From Paludibacteraceae bacterium (GTDB lineage Bacteria > Bacteroidota > Bacteroidia > Bacteroidales > Paludibacteraceae), in contig JAKSNY010000004.1 in the NCBI GenBank assembly GCA_024399495.1, forward strand, positions 79,338 through 143,337: a DNA stretch of 64,000 bases. The letters run 5' to 3'. Within the stretch, counting starts at the first letter, position 1. Every line of letters starts with the position of its first letter. A program made the position numbers and the translations under genes. Shown here piece by piece: positions 57,801 through 63,971 of the stretch. The notes below the pieces were generated by a model. It had not been told where the DNA came from. It ran no database searches and was given only the letters and a program-made list of their open reading frames with translations.

Positions 57801-58126
57801 CAGGTATGTATTATATAAGTTTTGTTCCAGATTCATTCAATCCTACATCAGAACCTACGGCAGATGATGTTTGTATTACAAGCACACCTGATGGTGAATG
57901 GAAATTCACAACCAGATGTAAGAACGTGACTATTGTACTTAGGGATTTGAATGGTGGATTTATGGATGTTGTAAACTTGCCTACCGTTGACCCTAATTGT
58001 GAAAATATATGTGATGCAAATGCCAAAGGTTATCTATATAAAGGGCAATTAGGTAAAGTGGTTATTTACAACTTTATTTATGCTAACAAAAAAAGAGTTT
58101 TGATGGGTAAATTCAAATGTTTTTAA
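51803..58126 (+). CDS. Giant repeat surface protein (2107 residues)
   Basis: From ATG 51803 (MISYKLKNLRFCTFLTLLLI) it has a signal peptide ending in SFAAQ. Residues about 15-260 and 1015-1240 are two related jelly-roll domains of PCMD (putative carbohydrate metabolism) type, each ending D-x-I-x-x-x-YSS. After each comes an array of about 90-residue units resembling cadherin-like beta-sandwich domains (LKDIKVGGVSIDNFD... then LPVGTKVLPEISYVKGD); I count nine and nine. The last 90 residues (VTIVLRDLNGGF ... VLMGKFKCF) look like a divergent sorting domain. Likely a type IX exported adhesin or glycan-binding protein. Confidence 0.82.
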   Translation: MISYKLKNLRFCTFLTLLLIFVNCSFAAQYQLDNAGFENWGSSWNGKPQPNSWHLANVEQVGMKFNIGERSSKAHTGNYSTLCKGTEVGALGITAISPSWVTLGNPWAYLEGIKVGSATAGTDGGISFSARPDTMAVWVIRESAGNEDMNLLYYAWKGTSKGTQYKNKDNGCTSTTHYDEESDIRITTDANACKTAEYATQISEGWFKTKSTYNNWTLIKVPIKYYNNEIPTKANVILSASRYPDFRANSGQYTSSKLWVDDISLIYSSQIYDIRFNGLSYMKFNKDVYEYTRELEDGEPIPTITCYRSSRLLSGNEISIKNGVCDGAPTVITVNAEDGSSMSIYTIHFISHRDVNPEPENILINGEPLEGFNKKKFNYTNIELPYGTVENPEIEVVKGNDKQTVKIEPFTIPGTAKVTVYAENPDYNVTYNLTFTVQKLSDTTLKNIYVNGVAVKGFSPVKIMYPVNIPMGTTENPKVTYESAYPQGEQSVDIKTVQKTVAGRDSVVQIVVSAPGAAIPTTYELIYKEALSDYSYLQDLSVEGTTIDGFKPDSLNYIYTLPVGTKELPEVSYVKGESVQDVDVAYGGLDGTTKITVKAQNKLNTSIYRIQFPVIKSDVCILKNIYVGGVAVENFNPDVNDYIFEVPEGTVDVPEITWEQGDEFQTVQLKEAGMGEKSRIKVTAQNGATNEYHVLVKVVQSHISSLKDIKVGGVSIDNFDSSVLNYDIILPVGTKVLPEISYVKGDEKESVSVNKGGVNGTTEIRVIAEGGEVSVYTLNFSIKKSDNATLKNIFIDGEPLAEFASEIFEYNYIEREGAEGLHVITVDRDDSQLVHISNPFVYGISTITVTAEAGNTNTYTINFVRGGNTSTLSDIKIDGVTISGFAPDVYEYTYNLSFNAKKRPEIEVVKSDAYSVMTSSLPKLDGDAVFDITAEDGRSKSKYVVHFVKPVIKYNTLSDIKVDGTSILNFKPLKKKYVVKVKNTPSSVIPVGATASKTINNASHVRLETSDKDDLRGFTYDVYFHYEEDTIPNCDFTQWTKPKYTDVSTAVKPVGWNCPADVFGKQEVTWAAALVCLGRTAYAGYEISNIDNQIVAVRSDDYQCVLAGPLPAVLTLGTVSCSVGVASQSKVGFSGGITFRNTPETASIRYSYPNKDGGGALIAFRFFEGSKEINKDLMISNETTDFKVSNHPLKLDGKQLTKMNIAINPNGNIWSGLTAADKARIDLDYIHFLYSSKITAIRVNGVEASLTGTQATATIDEAYSGMPAIEITGEVEDQMYDISCGDEVDGVRTVNIKSYAEDMSFTCYTLEITRPNASIYLADIKLNGNTISGFSPEKLEYEVVLPSEKIKMPDLEAVAGDVNQIVSVSEVENGYEITVTYKNSQEKTVYRVLSTREKSDTDLAMIYLDGNQMDVFDPYVQKYNILKALGDNKMPEVSFDKRLESQKVEVTKTEDAIMLKVTGESGNQAEYSIDFVKKLYSDAHLEVIKINKEYIEGFEREKFNYDIMLPVGSDIEKVEVGYIRGDIGQTVSETREGNTVKLEVVSQDKSVINVYTVSLEVEKSTYTLLKDLMVGESSIEQFDKEVFDYTIVLPMGVKQMPEVKCVPGDAYQTIEYDVLEEQMQKKVIVTAQNGNSSVYTVKFEITLSDNAFLENIIVGDGRQLVPAFDSETFNYEVVLPFRSKTVPSVEPVPGDAGQTITPDYTEDVNDTSIITVLSEDEAVTNIYTIKFREADSDVSTLDMISYVINEDTIQIEDFEPEKYSYKVELPYGTTEAPEVEYLETDPATETVFKTTEEIEAEEYWQTSLVVTAQNGDMSKYIVDFVVVPDTENRLKNIWVFGKPIEGFDPDVLDYNIELKAYSDSSEIPCAKDISFEKFNEYEHVDNVVQQTRECIIIRVTSMSGDIRDYVINTTIKLSDNTQLDGIYYKGVSMKDFDPDVYEYTYKLPFGTAFVDDDLVTFDKHEESQMVKVQKSEQSAFDFMISVYSQEDIETGKEVPSGMYYISFVPDSFNPTSEPTADDVCITSTPDGEWKFTTRCKNVTIVLRDLNGGFMDVVNLPTVDPNCENICDANAKGYLYKGQLGKVVIYNFIYANKKRVLMGKFKCF

Positions 58127-58146
58127 TGCCTGTTTTGTGGAAAACT

Positions 58147-58177
58147 AAAAAAAATCGGAATTTTCCGATTTTTTTTT
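58147..58177 (+). terminator. Rho-independent terminator after the giant gene
   Basis: The stem AAAAATCGGAA / TTCCGATTTTT has a TT loop and is followed by a long T run; it may act in both directions. Confidence 0.8.
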
Positions 58178-58209
58178 GCAAAAATATATGGAGTTTAAGA
58201 ATAATGTAC

Positions 58210-58217
58210 TATATTTG
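58210..58217 (+). promoter_or_regulatory. Promoter -7 box of the HU gene
   Basis: TATATTTG lies 54 bp upstream of ATG 58272. The -33 element is weak (GTTTAAG region). Confidence 0.55.
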
Positions 58218-58271
58218 CAGTCCAAATGTAAGAGAAACAAATAATTATAAACAATATTAAAATTTACAGTT

Positions 58272-58547
58272 ATGACAAAAGCAGAAATCGTAAACGAAAT
58301 TGCCAACAAAACAGGTGTTGAAAAGGTTGTGGCTATGAAGGTTATTGAGTCTTTTATGGAAGAGGTTAAGGCTTCATTAGAGGCTAAGGAGAATGTATAT
58401 TTGAGGGGTTTTGGTAGTTTTATTGTTAAGGAGCGTGCAGCAAAGGTTGCCCGTAACATTTCTAAGAACACCTCTATCAATATACCTGCACACTCAATAC
58501 CCGCTTTCAAGCCTGCAAAGGTTTTTGTTGGTAAAATCAGTAAGTAA
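58272..58547 (+). CDS. HU/IHF-family DNA-binding protein
   Basis: The 91-residue nucleoid protein has MTKAEIVNEIANKTGVEKVV at its start and a beta-arm region with the GFGSFIVKERAAKVARN signature and a PAF motif (SIPAFKPAK). It bends DNA and may act in chromosome packaging. The small basic protein gene follows 20 bp later, so the pair may be co-transcribed. Confidence 0.95.
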   Translation: MTKAEIVNEIANKTGVEKVVAMKVIESFMEEVKASLEAKENVYLRGFGSFIVKERAAKVARNISKNTSINIPAHSIPAFKPAKVFVGKISK

Positions 58548-58567
58548 TATACTAATACTTTAATAAT

Positions 58568-58657
58568 ATGCCAAGCGGAAAGAAGAGGAAGAGACATAAA
58601 ATGTCCACTCACAAGCGTAAGAAAAGACTGAGAAAGAATCGTCATAAACATAAGTAG
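58568..58657 (+). CDS. Tiny basic AURKAIP1/COX24-domain protein (29 residues)
   Basis: The sequence MPSGKKRKRHKMSTHKRKKR and the closing LRKNRHKHK are almost wholly Lys/Arg/His. It matches the short COX24/mS38-like ribosomal protein seen in Bacteroidetes and as bS22 in mycobacteria (KRRKRM..KKH..LLRRT pattern). Such proteins bind the small ribosomal subunit. The gene is too short for most automatic callers. It lies between HU and RNase G, closed by a terminator. Confidence 0.82.
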   Translation: MPSGKKRKRHKMSTHKRKKRLRKNRHKHK

Positions 58658-58679
58658 TATTTTGACGTAACGTCTTATA

Positions 58680-58720
58680 AAGAACAAACATCTGCTATGG
58701 CTGTTTGTTCTTTTGTTTTT
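58680..58720 (+). terminator. Rho-independent terminator after HU-small protein operon
   Basis: The stem AGAACAAACA / TGTTTGTTCT (58681-58690 and 58702-58711) is followed by TTTTGTTTTT. It stands only 14 bp before the RNase G start. Confidence 0.8.
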
Positions 58721-58733
58721 CAATTTTACCTAT

Positions 58734-60332
58734 ATGGATAGTAAATTACTATTAGACGTAACTAATGATGAGATAAACATAGCACTTCTTGAGGATTCCA
58801 CACTTGTGGAGTACTACAAGGAGAAACGCTCGTTATCTTATGCAGTTGGAGACATATATTTGGCAAAGGTTAAAAAACTGTTGCCCGGACTAAATGCGGC
58901 GTTTGTTGATGTGGGGTATGAGAAAGAGGGGTTCTTGCATTATCTGGATTTAGGGGTGAATTTCAATACTGTAGATTCTTTTGTGAAAAATCAGGTGGTG
59001 GTAAAAGGCAAACATCTCTCTATGGGTAAGGTAAAGCAGGAGAGCGATTTGCCAAAAGTAGGACATGTTACAGATGTGCTGTCTGTAGGGCGGGAGATAC
59101 TTGTACAGGTTACAAAAGAGCCTATTTCTACAAAGGGACCAAGACTTACGGCAGAAATATCGTTAGCAGGTCGTTCTGTTGTGTTGATGCCTTTTTACAA
59201 TAAGGTGTCAGTATCGCAGAAGATAGTAAGTTATAAGGAGCGTAACCGTCTGCGTAAAATAGTTAAAGCGGCTTGCCCTAACAATTATGGTGCTATAGTG
59301 CGTACAGTGGCAGAGGGTAAGAGTGCCGATGAGTTGGAGAACGAATTGGAAATTCTGGTGGAGCGTTGGGAGGAGGCGTTGGTAAGTTTGCAGAAAAACA
59401 GAAAGTCTGCACCGTTTCTTGTAGTGGAGGAGGTGAGTAGGGCAGAGGCTATTCTAAGAGACCATCTTAACCGTAATTTTGAGAGCATTGTTATAAACGA
59501 TAAGGACGTTTATGAGGAGATAAAGTCCTACATCGGGTTAATAGAACCGTCAAAAAGCGGAATAGTAAAGTATTATGATGACCAGTTGCCTGTTTTTGAT
59601 GTATATAATGTAACCAAGCAACTGAAATCATCGTTTGGACGGATTGCTCCGTTCAGTAAAGGGGCATACCTTGTAATTGACCATACAGAGGCTATGCACG
59701 TAATAGACGTAAACAGTGGAATACGTGTAAATAAGGATAGTTCTGAGCAGGAGGAGTCTGCGTTTGAGGTTAATATGATGGCTGTAGATGAGGTGGCACA
59801 CCAGCTAAGGCTACGAGATATGGGGGGCATTGTAATTATAGACCTTATAGATATGCATACGCAGGTGCATAACGATAAGGTTTATGAACGTATGGTTGAG
59901 AATCTTAAGTCTGATAGTGCAAAGCACAATGTATTGCCAATAACAAAATTCGGCTTAATGCAGATTACACGTCAGAGAGTAAGACCTGTAACATACGTAA
60001 ACACTATGGAGAATTGCCCTATATGTGGTGGTTCTTCTAAAATATATTCTTCAATCCTGTTTACCGATGTGCTTGAGCGTAAGGCTTACTTTGTTTTTAA
60101 CGTACTAAAGGTAAAAAAGGCACTCTTATATGTCCATCCTTACGTTTATGCCTATTTAAAACAAGGGTTCATATCTCTGAAGACAAAAATGTGCCTTAAA
60201 CATTTATTCCGTCTTAAGATTCTTCCAAATCAGAATTTCTCTTATCTGCAATATCAGTTTGTAGATGCAGACGGTGGTGAGATTGATGTTACAGAAGAGG
60301 TGGATTCGATGTTTGTTAAGGTTAAGGCGTAA
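58734..60332 (+). CDS. rng: Ribonuclease G/E-family endoribonuclease
   Basis: Rng cuts single-stranded A/U-rich RNA and matures rRNA. From ATG 58734 (MDSKLLLDVTNDEI) it has 532 residues. The N-terminal S1-like domain (about 35-130) is followed by an RNase H-like region and the catalytic acids in HVIDVNSGIRV (near 326) and GIVIIDLIDMH. The zinc-link cysteines CPICGG lie near 428. Membrane-anchoring and scaffold tails of RNase E are absent, so RNase G is the better name. Confidence 0.93.
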   Translation: MDSKLLLDVTNDEINIALLEDSTLVEYYKEKRSLSYAVGDIYLAKVKKLLPGLNAAFVDVGYEKEGFLHYLDLGVNFNTVDSFVKNQVVVKGKHLSMGKVKQESDLPKVGHVTDVLSVGREILVQVTKEPISTKGPRLTAEISLAGRSVVLMPFYNKVSVSQKIVSYKERNRLRKIVKAACPNNYGAIVRTVAEGKSADELENELEILVERWEEALVSLQKNRKSAPFLVVEEVSRAEAILRDHLNRNFESIVINDKDVYEEIKSYIGLIEPSKSGIVKYYDDQLPVFDVYNVTKQLKSSFGRIAPFSKGAYLVIDHTEAMHVIDVNSGIRVNKDSSEQEESAFEVNMMAVDEVAHQLRLRDMGGIVIIDLIDMHTQVHNDKVYERMVENLKSDSAKHNVLPITKFGLMQITRQRVRPVTYVNTMENCPICGGSSKIYSSILFTDVLERKAYFVFNVLKVKKALLYVHPYVYAYLKQGFISLKTKMCLKHLFRLKILPNQNFSYLQYQFVDADGGEIDVTEEVDSMFVKVKA

Positions 60333-60347
60333 AATGTACAGGAGTAC

Positions 60348-60382
60348 ATGTATGATGTATGATGTATGATGTATGATGTATG
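60348..60382. repeat. Family B heptamer array at the nth start
   Basis: Five tandem ATGTATG/GATGTAT units follow a small palindrome (ATGTACAGGAGTACAT, 60334-60349). The array includes the nth start at 60366. Confidence 0.85.
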
Positions 60383-60986
60383 TTTCATACTGCAATATTT
60401 TGAATCTACTATGCCCGATGCGGCAAGCGAGCTCAATTTCAGAAATCCGTTTGAACTTATTGTGGCAGTGGTGCTGTCTGCCCAATGCACAGATAAGCGT
60501 GTAAATATGGTTACACCTGCACTGTTTGCTGCATATCCCGATGCATTTGCTATGGCTAAAGCCACTGAGGCTGAGATTCTACACTACATAGGCAGTGTAT
60601 CTTATCCTAACAGCAAGGCTGCACATATTTTAGGTTTATCTAAAAAATTAGTCTCTGAATTTAACGGAACTGTGCCATCTACAATGGCTGAACTGACCAC
60701 GCTCCCAGGTGTGGGGCGTAAGACCGCCAATGTGGTTATGGCTGTTGCATTTGGAAAACCTGCAATGCCTGTAGATACCCATGTGTTTAGGGTGTCGCAC
60801 AGGCTTGGTCTTGTACCTAAGACAGCCAATACCCCTGAGAAGGTTGAGGCAATCTTAACCAAGCGTATTCCTTCTGAAATCCTTTCTAAAGCACACCATT
60901 GGCTACTATTGCATGGACGCTACACATGCACAGCCCGCAATCCAAAATGTGAGCGGTGTGGATTAAAAGAAGTTTGCAAAATCTAA
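60366..60986 (+). CDS. nth: Endonuclease III
   Basis: Nth is a base-excision repair glycosylase/AP lyase. The 206-residue protein has the helix-hairpin-helix LPGVGRKTANVV with catalytic Lys119, Asp137 in PVDTHVFRVSHRLG, and a 4Fe-4S cluster set Cys188, Cys195, Cys198, Cys204 (C-x6-C-x2-C-x5-C). The first six residues (MMYDVC) are encoded by family B repeat and replace the usual charged N-terminal helix start; from ILQYFESTMP onward the sequence is normal. Confidence 0.95.
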   Translation: MMYDVCFILQYFESTMPDAASELNFRNPFELIVAVVLSAQCTDKRVNMVTPALFAAYPDAFAMAKATEAEILHYIGSVSYPNSKAAHILGLSKKLVSEFNGTVPSTMAELTTLPGVGRKTANVVMAVAFGKPAMPVDTHVFRVSHRLGLVPKTANTPEKVEAILTKRIPSEILSKAHHWLLLHGRYTCTARNPKCERCGLKEVCKI

Positions 60987-61066
60987 TGCACAGGCAGGGT
61001 GAAACCACTTTCAAGACCTAAGCCAAGACTATATCCGCTGTGTAGAAACCATCCCCTCTGAGGATG

Positions 61067-61098
61067 TTTGATTTTTGAAAAATAATTCACTATATTTG
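61067..61098 (+). promoter_or_regulatory. Promoter of FISUMP lipoprotein gene
   Basis: TTTG at 61067-61070 and TATATTTG at 61091-61098 are 20 bp apart and 26 bp upstream of ATG 61125. Between nth and this promoter there is a small hairpin (CATCCCCTCTGAGGATG) that may end the nth transcript. Confidence 0.7.
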
Positions 61099-61124
61099 TA
61101 AAATAAAATCCTAAAAATGAGACT

Positions 61125-61991
61125 ATGAAAAATTTAAATTTAATTATGGTGGCACTTGCCGGAGTAGTGATGGCTTTTAGTGCGTGTAAGAAAAATGATT
61201 CAGGCTCAGAACCTAAACCTGAACCTAAAAAGGAGACAGTAACTGATATTTGCGGTAATAAGTATTCCGTAGTAAAAATTGGCACCCAGACTTGGATGGC
61301 TGAGAATATGGCTTGCACCAAGTATGATACTGAAAGTGAACTTGCAGGCGGTGTTATAGCGGAAGGAGACGGCAAGGGTAGTGGTTTTCAACCATACTAT
61401 ATGGACAGCAGAATCAAAGAGAAGTGGACAGATAAGGGTAAGTTTGCCGATAACATTTCTGATGAGCAGATAAAGAAATTAGGCCTGCTCTATAATTGGG
61501 CTGCCGCTATGGGTTATACCAATGAGGAGGCTTTGAATCAAACAAGAATGTATGACGGCAATCGTCAGGGAATTTGCCCTAATGGCTGGCACCTGCCAAG
61601 CCAAGTGGAGTGGCATGAATTAGAGTCAGCTATTAAAGAAGAGTATGATGAGGGTAAGACAGGTACTGAGGGTAAGCACCTTAAATCCTCATCGGGTTGG
61701 TTTGAGAATGGTAACGGAACAGATGACAAGGGCTTCTGCGTATTGCCGGCTGGAGGCTCAGATGGTGATAAGTTACTTAATGTTGGATATTACGCACAAA
61801 TTTGGACATCAACTGCGTATGATAATGAGGAGGCGTATGACGACGTGTTTATGTATAACAGTGATGATATTGTAGCATTTGACAGTTATAAGAAGAATGC
61901 CCGCAGTGTGCGTTGCCTGAAGAATTCAGGAGATAAGGTAGGAACAACATCTGACCCTGTACAACAGGGCAGACACGAGAGATTGCCTTAA
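61125..61991 (+). CDS. FISUMP-domain lipoprotein
   Basis: The 288-residue lipoprotein has lipobox AFSAC with Cys21 and a Pro/Glu-rich spacer. The FISUMP domain (about 40-270) shows VVKIGTQTWMAENMACTKYD, LGLLYNWAAAMGYT, GICPNGWHLPSQVEWHELE and ARSVRCLKN. It is closely related to the C-terminal half of the 26787 protein. The role is unknown, probably on the surface. A strong terminator follows, then the second ATPase module. Confidence 0.85.
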   Translation: MKNLNLIMVALAGVVMAFSACKKNDSGSEPKPEPKKETVTDICGNKYSVVKIGTQTWMAENMACTKYDTESELAGGVIAEGDGKGSGFQPYYMDSRIKEKWTDKGKFADNISDEQIKKLGLLYNWAAAMGYTNEEALNQTRMYDGNRQGICPNGWHLPSQVEWHELESAIKEEYDEGKTGTEGKHLKSSSGWFENGNGTDDKGFCVLPAGGSDGDKLLNVGYYAQIWTSTAYDNEEAYDDVFMYNSDDIVAFDSYKKNARSVRCLKNSGDKVGTTSDPVQQGRHERLP

Positions 61992-62008
61992 TCTAAAGTT
62001 TAATTGAC

Positions 62009-62046
62009 AAACGGGTCAAGGTTTACCAAAATCTTGACCCGTTTTT
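62009..62046 (+). terminator. Rho-independent terminator after the FISUMP lipoprotein
   Basis: A 12-bp stem (AAACGGGTCAAG / CTTGACCCGTTT) with a following T-run. Confidence 0.85.
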
Positions 62047-62048
62047 AA

Positions 62049-62072
62049 TGTCCACTTTTTCAGTCTAGTGCA
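62049..62072 (+). repeat. 24-bp direct repeat, left copy
   Basis: This begins TGTCCACTTTTTCAGTC and ends TAGTGCA. An identical 24-bp copy in the same orientation lies at 63555-63578, bracketing the ATPase gene. The motif looks like the end of an insertion sequence, but no transposase is present. Confidence 0.85.
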
Positions 62073-62081
62073 TTTTGATAC

Positions 62082-62161
62082 TTTGAATTTTGGGGTTTTC
62101 GTATATTTTAGTGGTTTGAATTTTGGGGTTTTCGTATATTTTAGTGGTTTGAATTTTGGGG
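62082..62161 (+). repeat. 33-bp tandem repeat upstream of the ATPase gene
   Basis: There are two full units (62082-62114 and 62115-62147; TTTGAATTTTGGGG then TTTTCGTATATTTTAGTGG) plus a 14-bp partial unit. The TTTTG within the last unit is the -33 box of the ATPase promoter. Confidence 0.85.
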
Positions 62162-62185
62162 AAATTGAAAAAATGACTATATTTG
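62155..62185 (+). promoter_or_regulatory. Promoter of ATPase gene, copy 2
   Basis: TTTG (62155-62158, inside the tandem repeat) and TATATTTG (62178-62185) are 19 bp apart, 19 bp upstream of ATG 62205. Confidence 0.78.
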
Positions 62186-62204
62186 CAGTCCAAAACCAAT
62201 AATT

Positions 62205-63536
62205 ATGTATATGATTTTCAAACGCAAATTATATGATAAACTTCTTGAGTGGAAAAATACCCAACAAGGGAGATCTGCTGTTTTGATTGAAGGTCCCAGA
62301 CGAGTCGGAAAATCAACATTGGTTGAAACTTTTGCAAAGCAGGAATATGTCTCTTATATAATAATAGATTTCAATAAGGCTTCAGGCGAAATTAAGGCGT
62401 TGTTTGATAACCTTATGGATTTGGATTTCATTTTTTTACATCTTCAAACAACGTATGCCGTCAAATTAGTTGAGCGGAAATCTGTTATAGTGTTTGATGA
62501 GGTTCAAAAATGTCCGAAGGCACGTCAAGCCATAAAGTACCTTGTTGCAGACGGAAGGTATGACTACATAGAAACAGGGTCTCTTATAAGTATAAAAAAT
62601 AGCACAAAAGACATAACCATACCAAGTGAAGAAGATAGACTTCCAATGTATCCTATGGATTACGAGGAGTTTAGATGGGCGTTGGGTGATGAGGTGTCAA
62701 TGCCTATGATAAAACAGTTCTTCGATAATAAAATGTCTCTTAGTGGTACGCATCGTCTCAAAATGCGTGAGCTGCGTCTGTATATGCTTGTAGGCGGTAT
62801 GCCTCAAGCCGTGGCAGAATACATTAAAACCAATAATTTAAGTGCTGTAGATAGTGTCAAACGTAAAATAATAAGGCTGTATCTTGATGATTTTAAGAAA
62901 CTTGACTCTACAGGTCGTCTAGAACAAATGTATCAAAATATTCCTGCCCAACTCAGCCGTAACAGTGCAAGGTTTAAGCCGTTTTCAGTATTGGGACAGG
63001 TTGCGGATGAGAAAATGTATGAATTGTTGATGGATTTGGAAGATAGCAAGACCGTATTGTTCTGTCATCATTCATCAGACCCCAATGTTGGTTTTTCTTT
63101 AACAAAGGAGTTGTCAAAATTCAAGTTGTTTGTAGCGGATACAGGACTGTTTGTAACGCTGGCGTTTTGGGATAAGAATTTTACTGAAAATATAATTTAC
63201 AATAAGTTGCTTAGTGATAAATTAGATTCCAATCTTGGTTATATTTATGAAAATTTAGTGGCACAGATGTTGGTGGCATCGGGGAACGAGTTGTTTTATT
63301 ACACATTCCCAAAGGATGAAAAACACAACTATGAGATTGATTTTCTTATGTCTAAAGGCTCAAAAGTAGTCCCTATAGAGGTAAAGTCATCTGGTTATAA
63401 TTCTCATTCTTCATTAGACGCGTTTTGTGCAAAATTTTCAGCAAGAATTAGTGACAGGTATTTGATTTGTGGGAAAGACTATTTTCACGATGGTCAAACA
63501 ATTGTGTTGCCATTCTATATGACACCGCTTTTGTAA
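62205..63536 (+). CDS. AAA_14/DUF4143-type ATPase, copy 2
   Basis: The 443-residue protein has Walker A EGPRRVGKST (29-38), Walker B VIVFDEVQK and a C-terminal DUF4143 region ending in EIDFLMSKGSKVVPIEVKSS (PD-(D/E)XK-like). It is related in layout to the 28624 ATPase but its sequence is divergent, so it is not a recent copy. It stands between identical 24-bp direct repeats and behind its own promoter. A second in-frame ATG at 62211 would give a start two residues shorter. Confidence 0.9.
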   Translation: MYMIFKRKLYDKLLEWKNTQQGRSAVLIEGPRRVGKSTLVETFAKQEYVSYIIIDFNKASGEIKALFDNLMDLDFIFLHLQTTYAVKLVERKSVIVFDEVQKCPKARQAIKYLVADGRYDYIETGSLISIKNSTKDITIPSEEDRLPMYPMDYEEFRWALGDEVSMPMIKQFFDNKMSLSGTHRLKMRELRLYMLVGGMPQAVAEYIKTNNLSAVDSVKRKIIRLYLDDFKKLDSTGRLEQMYQNIPAQLSRNSARFKPFSVLGQVADEKMYELLMDLEDSKTVLFCHHSSDPNVGFSLTKELSKFKLFVADTGLFVTLAFWDKNFTENIIYNKLLSDKLDSNLGYIYENLVAQMLVASGNELFYYTFPKDEKHNYEIDFLMSKGSKVVPIEVKSSGYNSHSSLDAFCAKFSARISDRYLICGKDYFHDGQTIVLPFYMTPLL

Positions 63537-63554
63537 ACCTGACTTATTTTTGTG

Positions 63555-63578
63555 TGTCCACTTTTTCAGTCTAGTGCA
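63555..63578 (+). repeat. 24-bp direct repeat, right copy
   Basis: Identical to 62049-62072 and in the same orientation, 19 bp after the ATPase stop codon. Confidence 0.85.
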
Positions 63579-63716
63579 AAATTATTTTTGATAGTACAAG
63601 GATGTTTTGGAAAAATAAATAATATCACGATTGGCGAAGCCTGAGCGGTAGGCTGCACCTCAACAAAACCAAAACAATTCACAAAACGTACTTTTTTCAA
63701 AAAATGCTCTGCATTT

Positions 63717-63748
63717 TTTGGTTTTGTCCATAATTTTCACTATCTTTG
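63717..63748 (+). promoter_or_regulatory. Promoter of structured RNA candidate, copy 2
   Basis: TTTG at 63717-63720 and TATCTTTG at 63741-63748 are 20 bp apart. Upstream, 63691-63719 contains a perfect 9-bp inverted repeat (AAAAAATGC TCT GCATTTTTT) matching the A/T block at the other two sites. Positions 63579-63690 hold no gene. Confidence 0.7.
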
Positions 63749-63753
63749 TCCAC

Positions 63754-63854
63754 GATAGGAAGCTAAAGTGATAAGACATAGAAGCCGGAAACGGCTTACA
63801 TATAAATGTAGGTAGAATTACCCTCCCGTGTAAACGGGGGGGGTAATTTGCTTA
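63754..63854 (+). ncRNA. Structured RNA candidate, copy 2
   Basis: Same order as copy 1: hairpin AAGCCG-GAAA-CGGCTT (about 63783-63798), then a stem AATTACCCTCCCG / CGGGGGGGGTAATT (about 63816-63848, one bulged G, loop TGTAAA) and the shared GTAATTTGCTT. The loops and the top of the second stem differ from copy 1 while pairing is kept. A further 8-bp hairpin (AGTTACAA/TTGTAACT) follows at about 63866-63886. No coding frame is convincing. Confidence 0.6.
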
Positions 63855-63906
63855 ATATCAGATAGTTACAATGCAGTTGTAACTGTGAGGGTCAAGGAAC
63901 AAGGAT

Positions 63907-63967
63907 TGATGTATGATGTATTAAACTCCTATGGAGTTATGTATAATGTATGATGTGTGATGTATGA
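63907..63967. repeat. Family B heptamer array (degenerate)
   Basis: GATGTAT units are interrupted by a 6-bp palindrome (AACTCCTATGGAGTT). Confidence 0.7.
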
Positions 63968-63971
63968 AATC

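Noticed and set aside
62049-63578. Complete insertion sequence around the ATPase gene
   Set aside because: The flanking 24-bp repeats are direct, not inverted, and the gene is an AAA/DUF4143 ATPase without transposase motifs.
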